Notes: generated by a model not told the origin, from the sequence alone. Numbered from the stretch's first letter, positions 49,011-59,878 are shown. The stretch: 64,000 nucleotides of DNA from Hydractinia symbiolongicarpus (GCF_029227915.1 NC_079880.1:9697501-9761500), one strand, 5' to 3'. Numbers and translations are program-made.

Positions 49011-52000
49011 TGGCTGATCGGTTATTAGAGTTAAATGGAGTTAGACGGGCATATATATAGCTTAAGTGGATAAATTTGGCGGGAATTTATTTTGGCGAAT
49101 GACACAAAGAAATGAATTTTTATGTCTTGAAATATTTTATAAAAAATAATAATACTCGTATATATAAACACAAAATTTGTTATAGAGTTAAAAGTTCTAT
49201 TCTTCATCATCGTCAATAAAGAAAAATTCGTTGTCTTTTTTGTTTTTTGATTTCCGCCATCGCCACGCGGGGCGGAATCTTTAAAATCGCCGGATGGAAG
49301 ATAGAGATATATATATATAGATATATAGAGACAGCACAGAGCTTGGAAGCCGCGGGTAGTTAGTCCTAGTATAGATACTGTGTACTTTTTCAGTTTATTG
49401 CATGGTTTATAGGCTAATAGTTTTCAACCAATGACAATACAGTATTAACATTTACGACCCGTCCCAAAGTCGCAATTTTTTAGGTAGCCAGAAAGCCATT
49501 TTCTTGCTGGTGAAAGACTAGAACTGCTATATCTGCATTAAGAAAAACGACGAAAAAGATAATATTGAATTCCTGTCTGTTAAACGTTCCAGAACCAACC
49601 GAACATACCGAAAAGTTGAGCTAGGTATCACCTAGAACATTCCAAATAGCTAGCTAGCTAACATTGAAGAAATTTTGAATTTTGGTGGTGTGAATTATAG
49701 GTAATTAATATTTTAATTTAAAACTTCCCTGTAGCTACAGTATTTTTCTAACTTAACAGGGAATAGATTTTTAAGTATCTAGGCTAAATATATAAATCTT
49801 TAAGTAATTTACAAAGTTATGCCCATGCCATCATTTATGCTGACTGGGAAAAAATAAAGTATAGCTAGCTATATATGTACCACTTTTGCTAATTACATAC
49901 CTTCCAACCCTGGAATCCTGTAAAATGGGAGATTGCGTGAACTTAGTTTAGAGTTTCTGTGAGGTGCTGCCATAGTTAGTGCCAAGGGAAAAAATTTAAG
50001 ATTTTGAGCTTCTCTCTAGCTAGATCCTAACAAAAATTTTGCTGAGTTTAGAAGAGGTTGCTGATAAGCCGCAAACGCCCGCATAGGTAGAGACGAATTT
50101 GGGAATTTTTCGGATTAAATTGGCCCAAAACCGCCCGCACTTTCACGAACTCGGCCGGAGCATTCCTGAAGTGCAATTTCTTGTAACATCATGCAGAGTT
50201 CCGACTCGCCGAAAACGCTGTGTATGTGAGGGCGGCCGCAGGCGTTTTTTTGGGTTTTTTTTGGGGTTCTTTCGTCTGTAACCGCTCTAAAAAGCCTGGG
50301 TCTGTCCGAAACGGCCCGAAATGCAACCCGGGCAAGCTCCTTAAATTCTTACGAGAAGAAGGGAGGTACTATTTTGTCGTCGTACTTACAGTTTATTATT
50401 TGTGGGATTTTATTACAGCTATTTATGAAATAAATGTTATAAAAAACATTCATTCCTCGACATTAAAAGAATAAATTATACATGGTAATAAATGTTTAAA
50501 AAATGTTGTTTCGGGTTGATTTCTGGTTTCTCCAGGCGAAATTTCAAGTTTTTGTTACATTGCCGGAACTCGACCGACAGCCCCATGGTTTCCGGCGAGT
50601 CGGCACCCTTGTTCACGCAGTCGATAGTTGAAAGAAGGCGCTTGAAGATAAGGACAAGTTCATTAATATCAGACCATATTTTGATGATTTTTGGACATTG
50701 GTATCAGTTGTTTTAAATTTATCAGAAAATGTTTATGGAGAATAAGTTAAAAAAACAATTTGATTTTAGACTTAGCATTATAGTCAGAAGTTCCTGAATA
50801 TGAAATCCCTGTATCATAACAGCAAATATTAACATAGTTATTATCGTTTGTTTCAGGAACAATAAATTGATAAAAAATTAACAAGCCCAGAATTTTGAAA
50901 TTGACAAAAAATGCTCTAAACTCCTTATTTTTATGAGTTATGTATTTTGCTTTGAATATGATGTTTTTAGGAACTTTCTAAGCAATTTTGCATATTTTTT
51001 ATTTCCAGGACACAAAATTGATAAAAATATGACACTTTAAAGCTGCAAAATTGTTAGGTTTTATCAGCTTGTGACCTCAAAACAAAAAGAGACAAATAAC
51101 TATTTTTTTGTACTTATTCTATATGAAAATACAGTTAACTGGAACAATACTGAATACTATATCCCATGTATAGCAAAAATGTGATAATTTCTTAACAAAT
51201 CTGAATCGGGATATTTTTCTTTGCAAATACTGCACTTCTAGTTATTTTGTTATCAAATCCTGTCCAATTCATTCATACATAGTAAACATAGTATGGTAAA
51301 CATACATAGTAAACATTTTCAACCATATGTGGCAGTAACCATTTATGCACTCAATAATCAATGAGTCTAACAAGTAGAGTTTGGTTATGTAAATTGTTAG
51401 GATTTTATCATTTTATTACCCCTAAAATTGTTTTTAGGCATTATTAAATAAGACTTAATATGATTTTAATGCTCTTTACAAAATACAGGACATTTATATC
51501 TAATTGAAAATGAGTATCATTCTGACATTTTAATAATTTTCGTTTGTTAAAAATTTATCAGTATATTGTTCAAATACTCTGATAAATTTGTGTCCTGAAA
51601 TTTTTTTTAGTGAATATACCATTAAAGAGTGCTTTAAATAGGATAAGGAGATTGAAAACACAAGGATAACCAAGATAAATTACTAACAATGTTACTTTTT
51701 TATCAAAATCATGTACCACAACAGGTTTTTTTAGTATTTTGACCAACTTAGCTTTTGAAGAACAAGCATACGCAGCATCCCTCAAAATTTTAGCAAACTA
51801 GGTGGATTTATAAACAAATTATGAGGAAATTTTTCTTTTCTGCTTTTTTGCAATGTCCAAATCGGTGTCTGATATTTATGAACTTGTCCATAAAGAAGTT
51901 AATATATCAGTTTTTTATCAAGTAAATCTTATTGAAAATTATCGAAAACAGTTCTTTTTAGAACTTCGCTACCATATATTATATAAGTTTATTTTTTAAT

Positions 52001-52139
52001 TTTCTGAATCATTATATATTATTCGGGTCTATACAGGTTTTTGTCGGGCAAATACTTGAGGTTTTTTTCAAAACACCGAACTTGCTCGAAAACACCTGCA
52101 CCTTTTACGGCATATGCAGCTTATTGACACCCTTGTTGG
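49011..52139. other. Intergenic stretch
   Basis: No supported gene. (AT)n-type sequence lies near 49300. A more GC-rich patch at 50090-50640 contains short open frames and a GGCGAGTCGG block in opposite orientations (about 50203 and 50597), too weak to name. Confidence 0.4.
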
Positions 52140-52293
52140 TTAAGGGGCTTTTGAAAAAATTTTTGGGCCCTGTTTGTGGTAATCGTCGTGTATTTCACGG
52201 ACGGAAATCCGCTAAAGAGGGGGAGGGAGGTCGTCCGAATCCTAACTGCAATATACTGCTAACAGGGCCCAAAAATTTTCCGAAGCCCCTTAA
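52140..52293. mobile_element. TTAA-flanked MITE with ~34-bp inverted ends
   Basis: TTAAGGGGCTTTTG and TTTTTGGGCCCTGTT at the left match, inverted, AACAGGGCCCAAAAA and CCGAAGCCCCTTAA at the right. The TTAA on both sides fits piggyBac-type target duplication. The interior is about 80 bp, non-coding. Confidence 0.75.
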
Positions 52294-52326
52294 CGTATAT
52301 ACCTAACGTAAATGTATGGTTTTTAT

Positions 52327-53090
52327 ACAATGAAATGCGATATATAAAAGTAGGGTGACCGTATGGATTTCTCCATGGGTAAACTATTAGTTAGCCATAT
52401 TTTGTTTGTTTGTCAGTCCGTATTTTGTCTGTTTGTCTGCCAAAAGCGTCTTGTGTAAAACCACACGAAATGTAATGCGATACATTAAGGATGGGCAACC
52501 CTGTGAATTTTTCCATTGGTAAACAATTAGTATATATTAATAATAGCCATATTTTGTCTGTTCGTTGGACACCCTTTCGTATGTATATGTATATATCTTG
52601 TCTGTTTCTCGGCCAAAAGCATCTTGTGTAAAATCACGCACAAAATGAAATGCGATATATAAAGGACGGGCGACCCCATGAATTTTTTCAGGGTTAAACG
52701 ATTAGTCTTTATATTGATACTAGCCGTATTTTGTCTGTTTGTCGACCAAAAGGGACTTGTGTAAAACCACAAGCGAAATGAAATGTGATATATAAAGGAC
52801 GGGTGACCCCATGGATTTTTTCAGGTTTAAACGATTAGTCTTTATATTGATACTAGCCGTATTTTGTCTGTTTGTCGACCAAAAGGGACTTGTGTAAAAC
52901 CACAAGCGAAATCATCATCATTCTCGGCTTAACGTCCGTTTTCCATGCTAGCATGGGTTGGACGGGGTATATTAATGACCCTCTTCCAATCTGATCTAGA
53001 CTGTGTTAGATCTAAACTCAACTTCCTCTGTATCAAGTCTGAGGACGGGTGACCCCATGGATTTTTCCACACATAAACGATATAGCATGA
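52327..53090 (-). repeat. Tandem array of reversed family B elements
   Basis: About five copies start near 52327, 52470, 52640, 52775 and 53040, each with a TATATAAAGGACGGG-like block, a GACCCCATGGATTTT-like hairpin region and a TATTTTGTCTGTTTGTC end. The 52650-52800 and 52780-52920 copies are nearly identical, so they duplicated recently. The last copy is split by the insertion at 52912-53041. Confidence 0.65.
52912..53041 (+). mobile_element. ATC-rich-start short repeat nested in family B
   Basis: Begins ATCATCATCATTCTCGGC, then CGTCCGTTTTCCATGC and the perfect 14-bp palindrome CCATGCTAGCATGG, then GGTTGGACGG. It interrupts a family B copy between GCGAAAT and GGACGGGTGACC. I recall near-identical sequence as a common repeat in mollusc (cephalopod) genomes; this is memory, not a search. 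Confidence 0.5.
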
Positions 53091-53730
53091 TATATGCTGT
53101 TTTGAAATTATGGTGATTAAATAACTGTATAAAAATGTAAATATGAAGGTCTCCAGGAATTGAATCCTGTCATACCGAGGCTGGGCATTGTCTTAACATT
53201 TTTAAGATTTTAAAAATTTCTTATATTGAAAAAAAAACCCGCGTATTTTCAATTACAGGTCAAGAAACAACACAATTTTTTTACTGAAGTTACATCCTGA
53301 AAAATTTATTCTAAAAATAAGTCTTTTTTTCTCAACGAAAATAGTGTTTTAAAACAAAGAAAAGAGAAGAATAAAAAGTAAGAAAGTTTCAGCCTAGAAG
53401 CATTTTGCTAGTAAAATTGAAGCAGGTCAAAAACGCTTTTCTTATAGGAATAAAAACGTGTATACAACCAGCTTATCTAGCAAACTTGTGGATTACAACA
53501 GGTTAACAGCTAGTATTTTATAAACGATTTTCAGGTTATAATTTATTTGGGAGTGTGAGGTAAGCTGCTTTAAGTGGATGTTTCAATTAAAATTAGCGTC
53601 ACATACTTTTTAACTTGATTTTGTGAGGTATTGGTATCTTAGCAGACATTTTTATACCGTGCTATTGAAACAAAAAATTAAAATGAATTTCTTTTCTTTT
53701 TTTAGGTTCGACAACCGTGACTCGGCAGAG

Positions 53731-53764
53731 TATAAAAGAGAAGAAAGTCGAAAGAGTATAAAAG
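53731..53764 (+). promoter_or_regulatory. Two TATA boxes upstream of Helentron ORF1
   Basis: TATAAAAG at 53731 and 53757, both preceded by GAG, in a GAGAAGAAAGTCG context, about 230-260 bp before the ATG at 53989. Typical pol II core promoter form; transcription start unknown. Confidence 0.5.
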
Positions 53765-53831
53765 CTAGTTATTCAGAACATTCAGATATTCAGAATTAAT
53801 TGAACTTACTGAACCTTGAACTTGAATTTAC

Positions 53832-53891
53832 TTATCGGTGAACTTAATAGTGAACTTATCGGTGAATTTAGTAGTGAATTTATTGGTGAAA
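53832..53891 (+). repeat. 12-bp tandem repeat in the Helentron 5' leader
   Basis: Five units: TTATCGGTGAAC, TTAATAGTGAAC, TTATCGGTGAAT, TTAGTAGTGAAT, TTATTGGTGAAA. Confidence 0.9.
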
Positions 53892-53988
53892 TTACAAAAC
53901 GGAGGTTTCTCTAGCTTTTAAGATTTTTTTTTCTCGATCACACGTTACCACTGCTAATTTGAACCTCGCATATAAAAGCTGTCGCCGT

Positions 53989-55092
53989 ATGGTACTTTTA
54001 CTTTCTGGTGATGTTGAAACTAATCCGGGGCCTTGCACTATTCTAAAGTCGGTACAGGGATCTTTTCATCAAGGGGATGTTAGGCTTGGAACTTTTACTG
54101 GTACACAATGTATGTGTAATTCCCTGTTTGCGATCGTTTGGTCGGCTCTTAAAAAAGTTTCTTTTTGGAATCCAGGTGATCTTGATCATATCCTTTCCGA
54201 AGGAACAAAGTGGTACACAAACCTAGGATACACAAACCAGTACTTAAGCGCAAGTGAGCTCCCAAATAGTTTCGTTCTTGAAAATGAGGTCATACAAATA
54301 CAAAGTTTAGAAAATGTTTTTCATATTACAGACGATAGCACTTCATTACGCACTTTTCATAATTCATCTGATTCCGATAAAGGGCAAGAAATGCTGGGCA
54401 TTATTAGCGGTGTTAGTTTTGCTATAGTTTGGGACCACCCGCAAATTTATTTATTTGATCCTCATAGCCGAACTAGTTTAGGACAAATAACAGAACAGGG
54501 TACGTCAGTCCTTTTAAAATTTGATTCATTGCAACATGTTGAAAGCTACATACGCGAAATATACGGCCAAGCTAAGTTGAGCGAGTCGATAAGCAAATAT
54601 CGGAAAACGGAACAGGGACAAGCTAAGGTGAAAAAGTCGATAGGCAAATATCAAAAAACAGAACAGGGTCAAGCTAAAGTAAAAAAGTCAATAGGCAAAT
54701 ATCAGAAAACAGAAAAGGGACACGCTAAGATGAAAGAGTCTATAGGCAAATATCAAAATACAGTAAATGGTCGATCCAAGCTAAGAGAGTCGGAAAGTAA
54801 ATACAAAAAAACAAAACAGGGCCAAGCGATAACCAATTTAAAAAATGCATTGGGAATGGGCCATTTTATATATGTGTCATATGTAATCGTTCTTTATATA
54901 GGCGGTCAATTAAATTTTTTCGCCACGTCGATTATCCTGCCATTTCAGAAGAGCATTTTCGCTTCAGAGTACAAAGTTTTGATGGCAAAGAATACATATG
55001 TGCAACATGCCATTCAAAACTTACAAAACGAAAAATTCCTTCCCAGGCTGTATCTAATAATCTCCAAATGTTTGATCTCCCAGAATCAATGA
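53989..55092 (+). CDS. Helentron ORF1: 2A-like peptide + C76/OTU-like cysteine protease + 18-aa repeats
   Basis: The first ATG in frame is 53989. Residues 1-15 read MVLLLSGDVETNPGP, a complete 2A-like motif (DxExNPGP), with skipping expected between G14 and P15. Residues 26-165 resemble the herpesvirus tegument-type deubiquitinase fold (peptidase C76): FHQGDVRLG, candidate nucleophile Cys41 in TQCMCNSLF, and Asp157/His159 in IYLFDPHSR. Residues 194-283 hold about five copies of an 18-residue basic unit like SIGKYQKTEQGQAKVKKS. The last 85 codons, after 54840, look out of frame; the -1 frame there restores a CxxC zinc finger. The frame is also open upstream to 53890 without an ATG, so a near-cognate start is possible. 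Proposed role: a protease accompanying Rep; target unknown. Confidence 0.75.
   Translation: MVLLLSGDVETNPGPCTILKSVQGSFHQGDVRLGTFTGTQCMCNSLFAIVWSALKKVSFWNPGDLDHILSEGTKWYTNLGYTNQYLSASELPNSFVLENEVIQIQSLENVFHITDDSTSLRTFHNSSDSDKGQEMLGIISGVSFAIVWDHPQIYLFDPHSRTSLGQITEQGTSVLLKFDSLQHVESYIREIYGQAKLSESISKYRKTEQGQAKVKKSIGKYQKTEQGQAKVKKSIGKYQKTEKGHAKMKESIGKYQNTVNGRSKLRESESKYKKTKQGQAITNLKNALGMGHFIYVSYVIVLYIGGQLNFFATSIILPFQKSIFASEYKVLMAKNTYVQHAIQNLQNEKFLPRLYLIISKCLISQNQ
54543..54831 (+). repeat. 54-bp coding tandem repeat in ORF1
   Basis: Period 54 bp, encoding units related to KYQKTEQGQAKVKKSIG. The central three are nearly identical and the outer ones diverged, which suggests growth by unequal exchange in the middle. 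Confidence 0.85.
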
Positions 55093-57549
55093 GCACATTA
55101 CGACGATTAGAAAAAATTATTATATCTAAAAGAATTTTATTTAAACGAATTGCAATAATGCCTAAAGGTCAGTGTCCTAAAATAAAAGGTGCAATATGTA
55201 ATGTTCCAATAAAAGCCGATGAAATAAGCAATGTCTTACCAAGAGGAATGGATAATAAAGGTGTAGTGCAAGTTGCGTTAAAGAAAAAACTGAATTTCAA
55301 ATCTAACGTTTATTTAGAATCGGTAAGGCAAGATGTTATTCGGGAAGTTCTTTGTTATCTGAAACTGGTTAACCCTCTTTATTCAAATATTGAAATTAAT
55401 CTCACAAACATACCACCTTCCTGGATTAATTTAACATCAGAACATGAAACTGGAAAAAATGAAAATGAAATGAACGTTGATTTTGCAATAAAATCGACAA
55501 CAAATAATAATATCGGTGATGTAAAAACCAAGAATGAAGATTACCTGGACAATAGCGAAGAAGAGAATGAAAACCCGTTAAACGAGTATCGCTTGCCTTG
55601 CCAAGAAACGTCTTTTGTTCCAACTATTCCACATGACCAAATTGATGATGGAAATATTGTTATTGCTCCAGGAGAGAACAAATTTCCCATACCAATAATT
55701 TCTGATGAGCATTGTGAAGAACTTTCCCACCCCTATCTATTTCCAACAGGTAAATTCGGATATCACACGAAAAGACAAGTACCACTTTCCCCGACCAAGT
55801 ATTTCAACCAAAGATTACTGAATTATAGACAGAAGTTTGCCTCTGATACTGACTATATATTCTTTGCTCATGCAGTGACTCAACATCTTAATTTAAATAG
55901 TCGCATAAACATCGCTATGCAAAAAATTAAAGCGGATGGTCTTACAGCAGGAATGATGTCTGCGAATTTTAAAGAAAGAGTTAAATCGTTTATAGCCAGT
56001 GACGACGCTTTCACGTTTATGAACACGTTGAAAGGAACTCCTGCATATTGGAAACGATTTCTCTTTGAAGTTTTGGCTATGGTAAAACAGTTAGGACTTC
56101 CAACATTTTTTATGACTTTGTCCTGTGCAGACTTAAGATGGAATGAACTGGTTAAAATCATTACTAAATTAAAAGGTAATGACATATCTGAAGAAGAAAT
56201 CGAAAATCTAAATTATTATCAAAGAACAGAGATTCTTAACAGTAATCCAGTTCTTCTAGCAAGACATTTTCAATACAGAGTTGAGACGTTTTTTAAAACC
56301 ATAGTTGTCAACGGACCATTAGGTAAAGTAAACTACTACGCGATTAGAGTTGAATTTCAGGTTAGAGGTAGCCCACACATCCACTCTTTATTATGGGTTG
56401 TCAATGCACCAATTTTACGTAGCGATAACAAAAAAGAATATATTGCCTTTGTGGATAACATAGTTAAATGTCAGCTTCCTAATAAAGACAGCAACCCAGA
56501 TCTTTACAAACTAGTTTCGACATATCAAACACATTCTCATTCTAAAAATATAAAAACAAGAATTGTCGATACTCTTTCGGCAAGTTTTTTACAGACCGTA
56601 CAATTGTTGCTGAGCCTTTACCTGATAACATCTAAAAGAAAGAAAGAGAAACACGGTTAAAAGAAAGAAAGGCTATACTAGAAAAAGTAAAAACTTACAT
56701 AGATCCAAATTTGAATCCAAGATTCAACAATATTCTTCATCCAGATGAACCTAATTATAACCAACCAGGTACAATTGAACAAATCCTTCAAAGTTTAGCC
56801 ATAACAAATAAAGAATATGAAAACGCACTAAGCATCTCACCTGATACTGGATTTCAAATTCACTTCCGAAGGCTTCCAGATTCTTGTTTTATCAATAATT
56901 ATTTTACTGAGGGTTTGAAGGCATGGGAAGCTAACATAGACATTTAAACTGTTCTTGATTATTATAAAGCAGTTTCTTACATGTGTGCTTATTTGTCAAA
57001 AGTTGAAAATGAATCTTCAGAGGCAATGAAAAAAGCTGCATCGCAAGCACTAGAAACTGGTGATTCATTATTTGAACAGATGAAGTCAATTGCAAATGCG
57101 TATCGAAATCATCGCGAAATGTCAGTTTAAGAGTAGCTACTATAATGCCAGAAATATGGTTACGAAAGACAATTCCAGCTGTAGTTTTTGCAAATAGTAA
57201 CATTCCTGAGAAGCGATACAGGGTAAGTCGTAACGAAGAAGAAATTTTAAGTTTACCAGCAGACAGAACGGATATTTTTAAACGAAACATGTTGGATAGA
57301 TACATGGATAGACCAAATTTAGAATTTAAAAAGGGCAGATACCCCATGTTGGAACAAATGTGTTATGCTGAGTTCTTGTCAAGCTACTCTATGAAAATAA
57401 AACCGAAACCAGAAGATGAAAATGACAGTCAACCAGAAGTACTTGAAGAAATAATAGCTGAGATTCAAATGGAATCTCCTTATCCAAAATCTATACCTCT
57501 GATGTCATCAAAAGAAATGTTGAACTTGCGAAAAAAAAATGTGTTCTAA
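54801..57549 (+). pseudogene. Helentron Rep region (zinc fingers + HUH/Y2 nuclease), frameshifted
   Basis: Rolling-circle initiator that nicks and transfers the transposon strand. Frame 54801-56660: CxxC pairs (CVIC, CATC) near 54860-55000, then the Helitron_like_N region. The HUH motif is in RGSPHIHSLLW, with HIH at 56376-56384. A frameshift near 56570 leads to FGKFFTDRTIVAEPLPD in the next frame. The tyrosine motif follows a TAA at 56945-56947: YYKAVSYMCAYLSK, with Tyr at 56960-56965 and 56978. Further stops lie near 57127-57135. The last part, 57145-57549, has MPEIWLRKTIPAVVF and ends at a 9-A run where one base is gained or lost. Catalytic residues are kept, so decay may be recent. Confidence 0.8.
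54837..54843 (+). promoter_or_regulatory. Candidate -1 ribosomal frameshift site
   Basis: The heptamer T TTA AAA is in the ORF1 zero frame (X_XXY_YYZ). The -1 frame is open from 54801 to 56660 and resumes with KKCIGNGPFYICVIC, a plausible zinc finger. It could also be a chance indel in an A-run. Confidence 0.4.
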
Positions 57550-59408
57550 GATACCATGTACTTAGTGGAGACAAAAATCCAGAAGAATATGCACATCATT
57601 TGCTCTTTATGTTTTATCCTTTTCGCCAGGAAGCAGAATTGTTAAGTGAAAACTCGGGTACTTACACAGAGAAATTATTGGAAAACGGTGTATTAGAAAT
57701 TATAAATACAAATAAAAGAATATGCGAACCATTTGGTGAACTTGTTGAAGAAGCAATGATAAATTTTCACGCAAATGTAAATAATCTTGATTCTTTCGCC
57801 GAACAGGAAAACGACGATGTTTCTGATGAGATTAGTAATATAAACAACCATGACACTGACGAAATTCGAAGTGAAACCGAAAACATCCCAGTTTTTGGAA
57901 ACACTTTTTTATCTATTACTGAGCCTGGAATTTCCGACGACGAACTCCATGAAAAGATTCGAACATTAAATAAAACACAAAGGCAAATTTTTGAAGTGGT
58001 AAATGATTGGGTTAGAACTTACGTAAAAGGTTTAGCATGTAACGCAGACCATAAAATTAAGCCAATTCACATTTTTCTAACAGGAAGTGCAGGTTGTGGA
58101 AAGTCCCATTTAATAACAACAATTTCTGACATGCTAAATAAAGCACTTTCCTATCGTGCAGGAAACTTAGAAAAGGATAAAATTCTCATTTTAGCACCAA
58201 CCGGTGTTGCTGCCATTAATATAGAGGGAAATACAATACATTCAGCCTTAGGTATACCAGCGGATAGAAATTTCACTAAAAACATTTCTAAGTTAAGTGA
58301 TAAAAAGAAATGTATGCTGCGAAACAAGCTTTCCGAACTAAGCGTTATTGTAATAGATGAAATCTCAATGGTTTTAAACAAGTTACTTTTACATATTCAT
58401 CAACGGCTAACCAAAATATTTGGATGCACAGATGACATTCCATTTGCAGGAATATCTGTTATAGCATGTGGCGATTTTTACCAACTTCCACCAATTCAAG
58501 CAAGGCCAGTTTACGCAGAATACAAAGATGCATTGTTAAATCTTTCACATTGCTGGAAGCATATTAAGATTGCTGAACTAACGGAAGTTATGAGACAGCG
58601 TGGTGATCAACATTTGATTGAATTATTAAACAATATCAGAGTGGGAAAATTAGAAACGCGACACGAAGATTGAATAAAATCTAAATTTATTTCACCAAAT
58701 GACCCACATTACCCCAAAAATGCAATTCATATATTTGCTGAAAATCAACCCGCCTCTGAGCATAACAAAAAAATGCTTAATAGCATAACATCGGACGAAA
58801 TAAATATCGAAGCTATTGACAAAATTCCAGAAAATATACCCGTGCAATTAGTCCAAAATTTTAATTCTCGCACTCAAATGGAAACAGGTGGACTTGCGCG
58901 AAACCTTCTGCTAAAACTTCATGCAAAAGTCATGTTGACGTCAAATATTGATGTATCTGATAAACTCATTAACGGACAGATAGGTACTGTTCATCGGTTG
59001 AAAACCGATAGCTCAGGAAATGTAACAAGAATATATTTGAAAATGGAAGACATATATACTGGACTTAAAGCTATGAGAACAGATCCATATGCTATTCAAG
59101 AAAATGTTGTTCCAATTAATAGAGTAGAGAAAGAAATCAAATTTAACAAACATAATCCATCTTCACCTTCTATGAAACGGCTGCAATTCCCATTAATGCT
59201 GTCATGGGCCTGTACTGTTCACAAGGTTCAAGGAAAAACGTTTGATAAAATTTTTGTTTGTTTTTATTTATTAAAACAACGAGCCTTTAACTCAGGACAA
59301 ATATATGTTGCATTAAGTCGAGTCACAAGTTTAGACGGTTTATACCTAACGGGTACATTTGCTAATTCAAGCATTAAGTCAGACACACGAGCAACAGAGC
59401 AATACTAG
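57531..59408 (+). pseudogene. Helentron Pif1-family DNA helicase, single in-frame TGA
   Basis: 5'-3' SF1B helicase domain of the RepHel protein. One frame covers all of it: KCVLRYHVLSGDKNPEEYAH; Walker A GSAGCGKSH at 58083; LAPTGVAAINI; Walker B VIVIDEISM near 58348; motif III ACGDFYQLPP near 58468; LTEVMRQRGD; and the C-terminal motifs LSWACTVHKVQGKTF near 59205 and IYVALSRVTSLDGLYL near 59300. The only break is TGA at 58671-58673 (after TRHED), which looks like a single-base nonsense change. All helicase motifs are intact. Upstream it joins Rep through the A-run frameshift. Confidence 0.85.
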
Positions 59409-59437
59409 ATTACTTTACTTTAATTCCAAACAACAAT

Positions 59438-59878
59438 GTGGACAAATTTTTTAGTCTTTTACTTGGTCATAATGAAACTATAGAATTGTTTGATATTGTA
59501 AAAATTCCCGGTGCAATATTTTTTAGAATGACAAAAAGAATGTTTCACGAAAACGCTATTAATGTTTTGCTTCTATATCGTAAAAATTCCCTCAATAGAG
59601 ATGAGTCATTATACCTTATTCAACATTTTTTGGGAAATGAAACTGTTGATATTATACTCGGAGATTTTAATGTGAATGCATTTAGCGATGAAAACTATTT
59701 CCTTGATTTTCTTACTGGATATAAACAAGTCGTAACCTCGCCAACTCATATATCAGGTTCACTTATTGACCATGTCTATATCCGTGAGAATGTTTTAAAT
59801 ACTTTTAATGTCGAGACCTTCGTTAAAACTGTCTATTTCAGTGATCACGATGCAATCAGGCTTAAACTCTCTCTCTGA
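59438..59878 (+). pseudogene. EEP (endonuclease/exonuclease/phosphatase) domain, C-terminal part
   Basis: Motifs of the apurinic-like nuclease fold: LGDFNVNAF with catalytic Asp/Asn at 59660-59671, SLIDHVYI near 59763, and FSDHDAIRL with the terminal Asp-His at 59840-59851. The N-terminal half, which should carry the metal-binding Asn and Glu motifs, is shortened or missing, so activity is doubtful. It lies 30 bp after the helicase stop in another frame. EEP domains also occur in LINEs, but no reverse transcriptase follows, and Helentrons are known to carry this domain. Confidence 0.7.

Noticed and set aside
50090-50640. GC-richer patch with GGCGAGTCGG in both orientations
   Set aside because: The inverted match is short and its neighbours do not align, so I do not call an element.
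53989-54033. 2A motif as evidence for an endogenous picornavirus
   Set aside because: No capsid, 2C, 3C or RdRp frames; the surrounding genes are Rep and Pif1 helicase.
55426-57347. Minus-strand open frames over the Rep region
   Set aside because: Shadows of the plus-strand Rep coding; no domain.
58671-58673. Recoded TGA (selenocysteine or readthrough) in the helicase
   Set aside because: No supporting structure seen, and the element has other plain breaks; a nonsense mutation is simpler.
59438-59878. EEP domain as a LINE retrotransposon
   Set aside because: No reverse transcriptase follows and the helicase lies 30 bp upstream; the Helentron explanation fits better.
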